Assembly (NCBI GenBank): GCA_021846965.1
Contig: JAJZWA010000005.1
Location: forward strand, 1 to 64,000
DNA length: 64,000 nt
Origin: Pseudomonadota bacterium
Lineage (GTDB): Bacteria > Pseudomonadota > Gammaproteobacteria > Burkholderiales > Burkholderiaceae_C
Direction: 5' to 3'
This document shows, one piece after another, positions 40,178 through 49,491 of the stretch; position 1 is the stretch's first letter; every line of letters begins with the position of its first letter. The notes under the pieces are model-generated. The model did not search any database. It saw nothing but the letters and a program-made list of their open reading frames with translations, and had not been told where the DNA came from. The translations under genes and the position numbers were made by a program.

Positions 40178-43100
40178 TCAACGGCGCGTGTCGCGCTCCA
40201 GTTCCGCGAGGTCGAGCACCCGCACCTGCTCCTGCACCCAATCGCACACCGGCTGGAACAACTGCTGCGCGAAGGTCTCGAAGCGACCATCGGCGCAAAG
40301 CGCGTCGAAATCCGGATACAGGCGCGCCAGGCAAGGGTCCTCACGTTCTCCGCGAGCATGGCGCGAGCCCTCGTAGGCGGCGCGCGCGGATTTGCCGCGC
40401 AGCTGTTCGATGGCGCTGCGCGGGGCCCACGGCACGGGCTGCATGCGCGCCATGCGCCAGGCGCGCAGCAGCTCCGCAAGGCGCGCGCTCGCGGCCGCGG
40501 CTTCCAGCCCCGACCAGTGCAGCGCCACGTCGGGGCCCAGCAGGTAGCCCTCGCAGCGCAGGCCCGCCGCCGCCGCGCCCAGCATGCGCACCCAGGTGCC
40601 CAGCAAGGTGTCGACGCGCACCTGGCGCCCCTGCAGCAGACGCGATGCGCCGAGATCCAGGCGCAGCGCCACGCTCCCACCTGTACCCTCGACGCCCTGC
40701 CGCAGGCCGTCGATCCAGTCGTCCAGCGCGATCGCCTGGTCGGCTCCGCCCTCGACCTGCCTGGCGTCCAGGTCCAGGCGCAAGGCCAGGCGGGGAAGGT
40801 CGCGCGGGTGGCTGGCGGCCAGCGCGGCCCAGCAGCGCAGGGGCCAGGCGATTTCCTGCTGCAATTGTTCCGCGACGCGCGCGCCCGGCCCGCCCAGGGG
40901 AAGGCGCCCGGCAGCGGCGGCGCGCAGCAGGCGCGCCTGCAACACCTGCTCCACCTCCCGCCCCGCCAACGCCTGCGGATCGCGCAGCAATTCCTGCAGC
41001 AGGCGATGGCGCTCCAGGCCGCGCAGCTCGAAGACCTCGTCGTCGTCGGGCAATGTCTCGGCATCGTCGAAGGCCACGCCCAGGGCCGTGCGCAGGTATA
41101 GGCGCGCGGGATTGCGAAGCATGGAGCCGAGCTCGGCCAGCGAGGCCGCGGGTGGCGCCTCGGGCTCTCCCGTGCGCGGCGACGACGCGCGCGGGCCCGC
41201 GTCGGTTCCGGATGCCTCGGTTCCGGATGCCTCGGCATGCAGCGCGAACCACTCGCGGGCATAGGTACGCGGCCCGCCAGGCTCGAAATAGCGTCGTCCG
41301 AAGGGCTGCAAGGGGTGCTCGGTGCTGCGCTGGCGCAACAGCGCCTGGCCCGGCGTCTCGCCGGGGCCGACTTGCGCGGCGGCGAAGCCGGCGGCCAGGT
41401 AATCGCGCAGCTGCGACACCAGCATGGAGGGAGCCAGCCCGGTGTTGTCGCGCGCGCTGCGCCCGCACCAGCTGATGTACAGCAGGCGCCGCGCGGCCAG
41501 CAGCGCCTCGAGCATGAGATAGCGATCGTCGTCACGACGCGAGCGATCGCCGGGACGCTCCTGGCCGGGCAGGACCATCAGGTCGAAATCGCTGCGCTGC
41601 CCTCTGCGCGGATAGGCGTCCTCGTTCATGCCCAGCAGGCACACGACCTGGAAGGGAATGGCCCGCAGAGGCAGCAGACTGCAGAAGGTGACGCCACCGG
41701 CCAGGAAGCGCCCGGCGACGCTGGTGTCGTCGATGCGCTCCAGCCAGGCCTGTGCGAAGACCTCCAGCGGCAGCTCGCCTTCGAAGCCGGCGCATTCGCA
41801 GTCCTGCAGCCATTGGGCCAGGCCGTCCTGCATCGCCGCCAGCGCCTGGCGCTCGGCTTCGTCCACCGGCTGCACCAGGGCGTCGAGCAGATCGCGCGCG
41901 GCCTGCGCCCAGCGTGCCGGCGTGGCGGGCTCGCGCGAGGCCTCCCACCAGTTCTGCAACACCTCGAGCAAGGCATGCAGCGAGCCGGCCAGGGCGGCGT
42001 CGAGCCCGCCCACTTCGCCCAGGGGCTCGGTGCCCCGCCAGGCCGATGCCTCGCCGCTGGCATAACCCAGCAGCATGCGGCGCAGCGCGAAGGCCCAGCT
42101 GCCCTGTTCACCGCAGGCCTGCAGCCCGAAGCTGGCGCGCTGCCGCGCGTGCAGGCCCCAGCGCGCCCCCGATTCGGCCATCCAGCGCAGCAGCAGCGCG
42201 CGCCCGTCGGAGTCGAGACCGAAGCGCGCGGCGATTCCGGGCACGTCCAGGAGGTCGCAGATCTCGCTGAAGGCGGCGCGGTGACGCGCGATGCCCAGCA
42301 CCCAGTCCAGCGCCAGCAGCAGCGGGCTGCCGCTGCGCCGCCGGAGGTCGGCGATGTCGAAGGGCAGGTGGCGCGCGTCCTCGGGCGCGTACTGGCCGAA
42401 CACCGCGCGCACGGCGGGGGCGAAGACCTCGACGTCGGGCACCATGACCACGATGTCCCGCGGGCGCAGCTGCCGCTGCGTGCCGGCATCGCGCGCCAGC
42501 AGCTCCAGCAGGCGATCGTGCAGCACCTCGACTTCGCGCAACGCGGAATGCGCGACGTGGAACTGGATGGAGTCGTCGCTGGCGGGAATCGGCGGCGCGG
42601 CATGCTCGGACAACGGCAGCAGGTCGCGGATCGCGGCCTGCACGTGCTCGAGCAGGCTGCGCGGCTCGGACTCGTCGAACACGTCCGTGCGCGGCAGCTC
42701 GACGCTGCCCGGGCCGGTCGGGTCCGGCATGGGCTCGTGGTTCTCCAGCTGGCGCATGAAGTCGCGGCCCTGGCGGCCCCAGGCCGCGAGCAGCGGGTGC
42801 GCGTGCGCATGCATGGCCTGCAGGGGTACCTCGCCGAGCTCGCGCCCCTCGCGCAGGGGCAGGAGCCTGCGCGGCGCGCGCAGCAGCTCGCGTCCCTCGA
42901 TGATGTCGGCCCAGTGGAAGCGGCAGGGATTGGGCACGGCGACCAGCACCTGCGCGTGGCGCGACAGCGCCACCAGCAGGTCCAGCACGGCCGGCGCCAG
43001 CGTGGACGCTCCGAACAGGCTCACCCGCCGCGGCAGGCGCAGGCTGCCCGCGGGCGCCGTGCGCAGGCGCTCGAGCACCCTGTGCTGCACCTGCGGGCGC

Positions 43101-43891
43101 ACCAGCAGGCGCGCCTGGGCTCCCAGGCCCTCGAGCAACTCGCGCCACAGCGAGGCCTGCCAGCGCTGGCCTGCCGGCAGGGCCCGGCGCCGACCCGACG
43201 CGTCGATCAGCACGTCGTCGCCGCGCGACCAGGCTTCGAGCCAGTCGGCCCGGTACACCTGGTACTGGTCGTAGAGATCGGCCAGGCGCTGTGCCAGTTG
43301 CAGCGTGCGCAAGGCCTCGCCATCGGCCAGGAAGATGGCGATGGCCTCGAAGCCCGGCGCGCGCGCCATGCGTGGCAACAGGGGCAGCAGGCGCCAGACC
43401 AGGGCCTGACGATCCAGCGGCGAGCGTGCGCCGAGCTCGGCGCTGCCCAGCACGGCGCGGCAGATCTGCCACACGAAGCGCGACGGCAGTTCCACCCGCG
43501 TGGCCGCGCTGATGCCCAGCGCCTGCGCCTGCGCGGCCTTGAACCACTCGCCGGCTCCGTTGCTCTGCACCAGCACCAGCTCGGACTCCAGCGGGGCCAG
43601 GGGCCAGCGCTGCTGGCAATGCAGCAGCAGCTGATGCAGGGTTTCCAGGCGATTGCCGTGCAACACCAGCAGCCCGCGCGGGGGCAGGTCGGGGCTGGCA
43701 TCGGGCTGCGGGAAGGACGCGGCGGACAAGGCGTACAGGCGGGGTTTCGGGAACCGTTGGCGGGCCGCTGGCAGTGTAGGCGCTGCGGGATGCGGGAGGC
43801 CCCGATCCGGGAATCCATCGAAAATTTCGTTTGATATTACACAAACCATTCGTTGGATTTCGGAACGAAAGATTCCTAAATTGACATGCAC
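40178..43891 (-). CDS. recC: exodeoxyribonuclease V gamma subunit RecC
   Basis: Up to 1237 residues; UvrD-like helicase fold without active motifs, as expected for the Chi-recognising subunit. Recognisable blocks: GLLVLHGNRLETLHQLLLHC, LVLVQSNGAGEWFK, ARVELPSRFVWQICRAVLG-like sequence, CLLGMNEDAYPR and LLYISWCGRSARDN. The start is uncertain. The ATG at 43891 has an AAGG box but would place about 75 unfamily-like residues over the AT-rich divergent promoter region. ATG 43849 and TTG 43729 are alternatives, and the family N terminus begins near residue 70. First gene of recCBD. Confidence 0.88.
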   Translation of the reverse strand: MHVNLGIFRSEIQRMVCVISNEIFDGFPDRGLPHPAAPTLPAARQRFPKPRLYALSAASFPQPDASPDLPPRGLLVLHGNRLETLHQLLLHCQQRWPLAPLESELVLVQSNGAGEWFKAAQAQALGISAATRVELPSRFVWQICRAVLGSAELGARSPLDRQALVWRLLPLLPRMARAPGFEAIAIFLADGEALRTLQLAQRLADLYDQYQVYRADWLEAWSRGDDVLIDASGRRRALPAGQRWQASLWRELLEGLGAQARLLVRPQVQHRVLERLRTAPAGSLRLPRRVSLFGASTLAPAVLDLLVALSRHAQVLVAVPNPCRFHWADIIEGRELLRAPRRLLPLREGRELGEVPLQAMHAHAHPLLAAWGRQGRDFMRQLENHEPMPDPTGPGSVELPRTDVFDESEPRSLLEHVQAAIRDLLPLSEHAAPPIPASDDSIQFHVAHSALREVEVLHDRLLELLARDAGTQRQLRPRDIVVMVPDVEVFAPAVRAVFGQYAPEDARHLPFDIADLRRRSGSPLLLALDWVLGIARHRAAFSEICDLLDVPGIAARFGLDSDGRALLLRWMAESGARWGLHARQRASFGLQACGEQGSWAFALRRMLLGYASGEASAWRGTEPLGEVGGLDAALAGSLHALLEVLQNWWEASREPATPARWAQAARDLLDALVQPVDEAERQALAAMQDGLAQWLQDCECAGFEGELPLEVFAQAWLERIDDTSVAGRFLAGGVTFCSLLPLRAIPFQVVCLLGMNEDAYPRRGQRSDFDLMVLPGQERPGDRSRRDDDRYLMLEALLAARRLLYISWCGRSARDNTGLAPSMLVSQLRDYLAAGFAAAQVGPGETPGQALLRQRSTEHPLQPFGRRYFEPGGPRTYAREWFALHAEASGTEASGTDAGPRASSPRTGEPEAPPAASLAELGSMLRNPARLYLRTALGVAFDDAETLPDDDEVFELRGLERHRLLQELLRDPQALAGREVEQVLQARLLRAAAAGRLPLGGPGARVAEQLQQEIAWPLRCWAALAASHPRDLPRLALRLDLDARQVEGGADQAIALDDWIDGLRQGVEGTGGSVALRLDLGASRLLQGRQVRVDTLLGTWVRMLGAAAAGLRCEGYLLGPDVALHWSGLEAAAASARLAELLRAWRMARMQPVPWAPRSAIEQLRGKSARAAYEGSRHARGEREDPCLARLYPDFDALCADGRFETFAQQLFQPVCDWVQEQVRVLDLAELERDTRR
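41203..41232. repeat. 15-bp perfect tandem duplication inside recC
   Basis: CGGTTCCGGATGCCT occurs twice head to tail and keeps frame, encoding a doubled EASGT unit in a low-complexity linker of RecC. A small slippage-prone element. Confidence 0.9.
43849..43869. promoter_or_regulatory. inverted repeat in the recC/soeA divergent region
   Basis: TTCGTT-N9-AACGAA lies in the most AT-rich stretch of the window (about 43815-43890). It overlaps a possible sigma-70 promoter for soeA, TTGGAT (43853) with an 18-base spacer and TAAATT, so it could be an operator. Low confidence. Confidence 0.35.
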
Positions 43892-43920
43892 TGCCCTTGC
43901 AGCCCCCCACCATCCCCGCC

Positions 43921-46900
43921 ATGATCGACAAACTCTGGAACCGTGTGTTCTCCGTCGGCGAAGCGCTGCACGACCCGCAGGCGCATCCCCCGGGAGATAC
44001 GCAGGTTCGCTCCACCACCTGCTACATGTGCGCGTGTCGCTGCGGCATCAACGTGCACGTGCGCGACGGCGAGGTGCGGTTCATCGAGGGCAATCCGAAC
44101 CATCCCCTGAACAAGGGCGTGATCTGCGCCAAGGGTTCGGCCGGCATCATGAAACAGGTGTCGCCGGCGCGCCTGAGCCGTCCGCTGCGGCGCAAGCCGG
44201 GCTCCGAGCGCGGGGCCGGGGAATTCGAGCCCATCTCCTGGGACGAGGCCTTCGCCATGCTGGAGCAGCGCCTGGGACATCTGCGCGCCACGGATCCGAA
44301 GCGTTTCGCGCTGTTCACCGGGCGCGACCAGATGCAGGCCCTCACCGGATTGTTCGCGCGCGAGTTCGGAACCCCGAACTATGCCGCGCACGGGGGCTTC
44401 TGCTCGGTGAACATGGCCGCCGGCATGATCTACACGGTGGGCGGCAGCTTCTGGGAATTCGGCGGCCCGGACCTGGAGCGCGCCAAGCTGTTCGTCATGA
44501 TCGGCACCGCGGAGGACCACCACAGCAATCCCCTGAAGACCGCGATCTCCGAGTTCAAGCGCCGGGGCGGACGCTTCGTCTCCATCAATCCCGTGCGCAC
44601 CGGCTACTCGGCGGTGGCCGACGAGTGGATCCCCATCCGCCCGGGCACCGACGGCGCGCTGTTCATGGCGCTGTTGCACCTGCTGCTGGGCCGGGAGCGC
44701 TTCGATCGCGACTTCGCCGTGCGCTACACCAACGCCGCGCAACTGGTGCGCGTGCAGCCGGGCCACCCGCAGGACGGCATGCTGCTGCGCAATCCCGACG
44801 CCGACGAGGGCTCGCCCGACGCGCCGCTGAATTTCTGGTGGTGGGACGAGGCGGCGCAGGCCCCGGTGCCGGCCTGGAGCGAAGGCGCGCAGCCGGCGCT
44901 GTGGGGACACCACACCATGCCGGACGGCACGCCCGTGGCCACGGCGCTGCAATTGCTGCGCGAGCAGGTCCGCGACTGCACGCCCCAGTGGGCCGCTGGG
45001 ATCACCGGCATTCCCGCGGCGCGCATCGAGCGCCTGGCCGAGGAAATGGCGCATTGCGCGCTGGACCAGTCCTGGGAAGAGCCACAGCCCTGGACCGACT
45101 GGTGGGGCCGCGAACATGCCAGCGTGCGCGCCCGTCCGCTGGCCTTCCACGCCATGCGCGGCCTGGCCGCGCATTCCAACGGTTTCCAGACCATCCGCGG
45201 CCTGGCCGTGCTGATGAGCCTGCTGGGCACCATCGACGTGCCGGGGGGATTCCGCCACAAGCCGCCCTATCCGAAGGAGATCCCGCCCAGCGTTCGCACC
45301 GTCAGCGGCTGGGACCAGGTGCGACCGAACACCCCGCTGCCTGCGGCCCCGCTGGGCTGGCCCACCCGCCCCGAGGAGCTGATGGTCGACGAGCAGGGTC
45401 GCCCCATGCGCATCGACAAGGCCTTCTCCTGGGAGCATCCGCTGGCCGTGCACGGGCTGATGCACAACGTGATCACCAACGCGTGGCGCGGGGACCCCTA
45501 CCCGATCGACACCTTGATGATCTTCATGTCCAACATGGCGTGGAACTCGTCGATGAACACGCAGCGGGTGCGCCGCATGCTCAGCGACCGCGATGCATCC
45601 GGCGAGTACCGCATCCCCTTCCTCGTGGTGGCCGACGCCTTCCACAGCGAGATGACGGCCTTCGCCGACCTCGTGCTGCCCGACACCACCTACCTGGAAC
45701 GGCACGACGCGATGTCCATGCTGGACCGCCCGATCTCCGAGTTCGACGGCGCGATGGATTCGGTGCGCGTACCCGTGGTGCCGCCGCTGGGCGAATGCAA
45801 GCCCTTCCAGGAAGTGCTGATCGAGCTGGCCTCGCGCCTGCGCCTGCCGTCCTTCACGCAGGCCGACGGAAGCCGCAAGTACGCCGGCTACCCCGAGTTC
45901 ATCGTCGGCTACGAGACGGCGCCCGGCTCGGGCATCGGCTTTCTCAGCGGCTGGCGCGGTGCCGACGGCTCGCGCTCCCTCAAGGGCGAGCCCAATCCTC
46001 GCCAGTGGGAACAGTACGCGAACCACGACTGCGTGCACCTGACCCACCTGCCGCAGGCGATGCGCTACATGCGTGGCGTGAACCGTGACTACCTGCGCTA
46101 CGCCCGCGAGCATGGCTGGCGCAAGCTGGAGCTGCCGGCGGTGATCGCCATCTACAGCGACATCCTGCAATCCTTCCGGCTGGCCGCCCGTGGCGAGGGC
46201 GAGGGCCGCCACCCCCCGCGGCACCTGCGCGACAGGGTGTTCGAGCACTTCGACCCGCTGCCGCGCTGGAGCCCGCCGCTGGAACAGCAGGTCGTGGACC
46301 TGGAGGCCTACCCGCTGGCCGCGGTGACCCAGCGCCCGATGGCCATGTACCACGCCTGGGACTCGCAGAACGCCTGGCTGCGCCAGATCCACGGCCACAA
46401 CCGCCTGCATCTGCACCCGTCCACGGCGCGCGCCGCCGGCATCGAGGACGGCGCCTGGATGTGGGTGGAATCCCCCTGGGGCAAGGTGCGCTGCCTGGCG
46501 CAATACTCCGAGGCGGTGGAGCCCGGCACGGTGTGGACCTGGAATGCCATCGGCAAGGCCGGGGGCATGTGGGGCCTGGAGCCGGGGGCCGACGAGTCGC
46601 GCCGCGGCTTCCTGCTCAACCACGTGATCACCGACGAATTGCCCGGCGGCCACGGCCCGCTGTCGAACAGCGACCCGGTGACCGGGCAGGCGGGCTGGTA
46701 CGACCTGCGCGTGCGCATCCATCCCGCGCGCGCCGACGAGACCAGCGCCGACGCCGACCTCGCCCGCTACGCCAGCGTGCACGGCGCGGCGCTGCACCCG
46801 GTGCACGAGGACCTGCAGCCGCTGGCGGCCCAGCGAACCTGGCCTTCGCACGAGGCGCCGCCCGCGGCCCCCGGCCAGTTGCGCGCGGCCGGCACGGCAC

Positions 46901-46992
46901 GGCGCATCCTGCAGTACATGGCCGGCGCCCGCAAGCGCCCCGAGGCCGCCCGCGAGGCCGGCGCCGAACTCCAGGAAAGGACCCAGCCATGA
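43921..46992 (+). CDS. soeA: sulfite dehydrogenase (SoeABC) molybdopterin subunit SoeA
   Basis: 1023 residues from ATG 43921; a TTG at 43897 is a weaker alternative. N-terminal 4Fe-4S motif C34-x2-C37-x3-C41-x27-C69, then the bis-MGD molybdopterin domains, with Cys161 in GGFCSVNMAAG as likely Mo ligand. No Tat signal, so it faces the cytoplasm. RSTTCYMCACRCGI, GRDQMQALTGLFAREFGTPNYAAHGG and GTAEDHHSNPLK are typical of SoeA, which oxidises sulfite to sulfate with electrons to quinone. Together with downstream ferredoxin and NrfD/DmsC-type anchor genes this is a complete soeABC operon. Thiosulfate/polysulfide reductases are the main alternative. Confidence 0.85.
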   Translation: MIDKLWNRVFSVGEALHDPQAHPPGDTQVRSTTCYMCACRCGINVHVRDGEVRFIEGNPNHPLNKGVICAKGSAGIMKQVSPARLSRPLRRKPGSERGAGEFEPISWDEAFAMLEQRLGHLRATDPKRFALFTGRDQMQALTGLFAREFGTPNYAAHGGFCSVNMAAGMIYTVGGSFWEFGGPDLERAKLFVMIGTAEDHHSNPLKTAISEFKRRGGRFVSINPVRTGYSAVADEWIPIRPGTDGALFMALLHLLLGRERFDRDFAVRYTNAAQLVRVQPGHPQDGMLLRNPDADEGSPDAPLNFWWWDEAAQAPVPAWSEGAQPALWGHHTMPDGTPVATALQLLREQVRDCTPQWAAGITGIPAARIERLAEEMAHCALDQSWEEPQPWTDWWGREHASVRARPLAFHAMRGLAAHSNGFQTIRGLAVLMSLLGTIDVPGGFRHKPPYPKEIPPSVRTVSGWDQVRPNTPLPAAPLGWPTRPEELMVDEQGRPMRIDKAFSWEHPLAVHGLMHNVITNAWRGDPYPIDTLMIFMSNMAWNSSMNTQRVRRMLSDRDASGEYRIPFLVVADAFHSEMTAFADLVLPDTTYLERHDAMSMLDRPISEFDGAMDSVRVPVVPPLGECKPFQEVLIELASRLRLPSFTQADGSRKYAGYPEFIVGYETAPGSGIGFLSGWRGADGSRSLKGEPNPRQWEQYANHDCVHLTHLPQAMRYMRGVNRDYLRYAREHGWRKLELPAVIAIYSDILQSFRLAARGEGEGRHPPRHLRDRVFEHFDPLPRWSPPLEQQVVDLEAYPLAAVTQRPMAMYHAWDSQNAWLRQIHGHNRLHLHPSTARAAGIEDGAWMWVESPWGKVRCLAQYSEAVEPGTVWTWNAIGKAGGMWGLEPGADESRRGFLLNHVITDELPGGHGPLSNSDPVTGQAGWYDLRVRIHPARADETSADADLARYASVHGAALHPVHEDLQPLAAQRTWPSHEAPPAAPGQLRAAGTARRILQYMAGARKRPEAAREAGAELQERTQP

Positions 46993-47792
46993 CCCAGCTC
47001 GCACTGGTCATCGACCTGGACGTGTGCGTGGGCTGCCACGCCTGCGTCACCTCCTGCAAGCAATGGAACACCTCGGGCGCGGCGGGCCCGCTGAGCGACG
47101 TGGATCCTTTCGGCCCCGGGACCTCGGGGGTGTTCTTCAACCGCGTGCAGACCTTCGAGGTGGGAGCCTTCCCGGCCACCGAAGTGCTGCATTTTCCCAA
47201 GAGCTGCCTGCACTGCAAGGACGCGCCCTGCGTGCCGGTGTGCCCCACCGGCGCCTCCTACAAGCGCGCCGAGGACGGCATCGTGCTGGTCGATGCCGAC
47301 AAGTGCATCGGCTGCAAGTACTGCTCCTGGGCCTGTCCCTACGGCGCGCGTGAATTCGACGAGCCGCGCGGCGTGATGACCAAGTGCACCCTGTGCGTGG
47401 ACCGCGTGCACGACAGCTCGATTCCCGAAAGCCGGCGCAAGCCGGCCTGCGTGAACGCCTGCCCGACCAACGCGCGCCTGTTCGGCGACGTGGACGACCC
47501 GCAGTCGGAGGTGTCGCGCGCCATCGCCGAGCGCGGCGGCTTCGCGCCGATGCCGGAGCTGGGCACGCGCCCCGCCAACCACTACCTGCCGCGCCGCAGC
47601 ATGCGCGAGGCCACGCCCGAGGCGCAGACCGCGCAGCAGGCGCCCCAGCCATCGTCCCGGGCGAAGAACACGCCGCGCGGCGCCGGGGTGCTCGACTGGC
47701 TGGGCGCGCTGATCGGCCTGGCTGGCGAGGCCGCGCAACCGGCCGCCCATCCGACCCACGCCATCCGCGACGCGGCGCCGGCACGGCGCTGA
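46989..47792 (+). CDS. soeB: SoeB, 4Fe-4S ferredoxin subunit
   Basis: 267 residues, overlapping soeA by ATGA. Four cysteine clusters for four 4Fe-4S centres: VCVGCHACVTSCK, CLHCKDAPCVPVCPTGA, KCIGCKYCSWACPYGAR, and KCTLCVDR...ACVNACPTNA. This is the DmsB/NrfC-type electron relay between the molybdenum site and the membrane anchor. The last 70 residues are a proline/alanine-rich tail ending with a short hydrophobic stretch (WLGALIGLAG), longer than the catalytic core requires. Confidence 0.9.
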   Translation: MTQLALVIDLDVCVGCHACVTSCKQWNTSGAAGPLSDVDPFGPGTSGVFFNRVQTFEVGAFPATEVLHFPKSCLHCKDAPCVPVCPTGASYKRAEDGIVLVDADKCIGCKYCSWACPYGAREFDEPRGVMTKCTLCVDRVHDSSIPESRRKPACVNACPTNARLFGDVDDPQSEVSRAIAERGGFAPMPELGTRPANHYLPRRSMREATPEAQTAQQAPQPSSRAKNTPRGAGVLDWLGALIGLAGEAAQPAAHPTHAIRDAAPARR

Positions 47793-47817
47793 ACCCTTCC
47801 TCGACGAGAACATCCCC

Positions 47818-48744
47818 ATGCGTCCTGCCTGGTCCGTGATCTGGTTCACCACCCTGCTCGGCTGCGCCCAGGGGCTGGTGGTCGCGCTGGCGCTGGCCGG
47901 CCTGCAGCCCGGCGGCGCCGCCGTCCCGGTGCTGCGCGACGGTCTGCTGCTGGCCTTCGCGCTCGGCGCGGTGGCGCTGGGCTGCTCCTTCGCGCACCTG
48001 GGCCAGCCGCTGCGCGCCTGGCGTGCCGCGGCCATGTGGCGCAGCTCCTGGCTGTCGCGCGAGGTCATCGCCGCGCCGGCCTTCCTGGCGCTGAGCCTGG
48101 CCTCGGCCCTGCTGCTCGACCGCCAGGGCGCCTGGCCGGGCTGGTTGCGCGCGCTGAGCGTGCTGGCGGCCCTGCTGCTCTGGTTGTGCACGGGCAAGGT
48201 GTACGCGGCCATCGCCTTCATCCGCGAATGGGCCACGCCGCTGACCCCGCTGAATTTCGCCCTCATGGGCCTGGCCAGCGGCCACCTGCTGGGCGCCGCC
48301 TGGCTGGCCCTGCACCATGCCCCGGCGGCCGCATGGCTGCAGCGCCTGGCTCTGCTCTGGTCGCTGCTGGCCTGGATGTCCCGCGCCGGCGCGCTGGCCC
48401 GGCTGCGACACCTGCGCCGCGCGGGCAGCACCCAGGGCGCCATCGGCGCCGGCTCTCGCCCGGTGCGCCAGGTCTCGCGCGGCTTCACCGCCGGCAGCTT
48501 CAACCTGGAGGAATTCGGCCTGCACGCCAGCGCCCTGCTGCTGCGCCGGCTGCGCAGCCTGTACATGCTCGCCGGATTCGCGCTGCCCACCCTGGCGCTT
48601 GCGGGCATCGCCTGGTCGCAGCCGCGCGCCTCCTGGCTGCTGGGCTTGCTGATCGTGCAGTTCACGGCCTTGCTGGGTGAGCGCTGGGACTTTTTCGCCC
48701 AGGTCGATCATCCGCAAAACCACTATTACGCGGCTGCTCAATAG
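47818..48744 (+). CDS. soeC: SoeC, DmsC-type membrane anchor
   Basis: 308 residues with about eight membrane segments, beginning WSVIWFTTLLGCAQGLVVALAL. It carries the DmsC-family pattern FAHLGQPLRAWRA and LSREVIAAPAFLALSLA, and KVYAAIAFIREWATPLTPLNF in mid-protein. It anchors SoeAB to the cytoplasmic face and passes electrons to the quinone pool. 25 bases after soeB, last gene of the operon. Confidence 0.9.
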   Translation: MRPAWSVIWFTTLLGCAQGLVVALALAGLQPGGAAVPVLRDGLLLAFALGAVALGCSFAHLGQPLRAWRAAAMWRSSWLSREVIAAPAFLALSLASALLLDRQGAWPGWLRALSVLAALLLWLCTGKVYAAIAFIREWATPLTPLNFALMGLASGHLLGAAWLALHHAPAAAWLQRLALLWSLLAWMSRAGALARLRHLRRAGSTQGAIGAGSRPVRQVSRGFTAGSFNLEEFGLHASALLLRRLRSLYMLAGFALPTLALAGIAWSQPRASWLLGLLIVQFTALLGERWDFFAQVDHPQNHYYAAAQ

Positions 48745-48828
48745 CTGAGCATCCGCTGGCTGTACCTGCAGGAAAACCCCGCCCTGGCCGGCTTGCGCGC
48801 CGCCATGGCGCCCCTGGACAATGCCAGC

Positions 48829-49425
48829 ATGATCCAGGGCATCGTGCTGGCCGCCGGGCGATCGCGCCGCTTCGGTACCGACAAACGACGCGCGAAACTC
48901 GACGGCCAGCCCATGCTGCTGCGCACGGTGCAGCGCTGGCTGGACGCGCGCGACAACGTGCTGGGCGACCTGCTGGTGGTGCTGCGCGAGGCCGACGACC
49001 AGGAACGGGAACTGGCCGCTCAATTGCGCGAGCTCGGCGTGCCGAGCACCTTCTGCGCGGAATCCGGCCTGGGCATGGCGCACTCGCTGGCCTGGGGCGT
49101 GTTGCAGACCCCGCGTGCGGACGGCTGGCTGATCGGCCTGGGCGACATGCCCTCGGTGCAGCCGGCGAGCATCCTCGCCGTGGCGCATGCCCTGCGCCCC
49201 GGCAACATCGTGCTGCCCACGCACGGCGGCCTGCGCGGCCATCCGGTCGGCTTCGGAAGCGAGTTCGCCCAGGATCTGCTGGCCCTGCGCGGCGACTGCG
49301 GTGCGCGCAGCGTGCTGCAGGCCCACCGCCACGCCTTGCAATGGCTGGAACTCGAGGACCCCGGGCTGCTGCTGGACGTGGACGAGCCCGAGCATCTGGC
49401 GTTGGCGACGCGCCAGAAGGCCTGA
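48829..49425 (+). CDS. mocA: molybdenum cofactor cytidylyltransferase-like protein (MocA family)
   Basis: 198 residues. Nucleotidyltransferase signature IVLAAGRSRRFGTDKRRAKLDGQPMLLRTV (split: GxAxGRSxRFG and K-L) at the N terminus, then GLGDMPSVQP, and the HGGLRGHPVGFG and GDCGARSVLQ blocks typical of MocA/MobA-like proteins. MocA attaches CMP to molybdopterin for xanthine-dehydrogenase-family enzymes, which is the cofactor the neighbouring cox-type enzyme should use. ATG 48805 and 48793 are alternative starts. Convergent with coxE. Confidence 0.85.
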   Translation: MIQGIVLAAGRSRRFGTDKRRAKLDGQPMLLRTVQRWLDARDNVLGDLLVVLREADDQERELAAQLRELGVPSTFCAESGLGMAHSLAWGVLQTPRADGWLIGLGDMPSVQPASILAVAHALRPGNIVLPTHGGLRGHPVGFGSEFAQDLLALRGDCGARSVLQAHRHALQWLELEDPGLLLDVDEPEHLALATRQKA

Positions 49426-49491
49426 GGCGCACGCGCGCGCCTGGCACCCGCGAGCCTTGCAGAGGTCTCGGCGCGACCCTGCCGGCCGCGC

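Noticed and set aside
43921-48744. Formate dehydrogenase or thiosulfate/polysulfide reductase
   Set aside because: There is no Tat leader on the large subunit and no formate-dehydrogenase accessory gene; sequence blocks and the A-B-C order with a DmsC-type anchor agree better with SoeABC.
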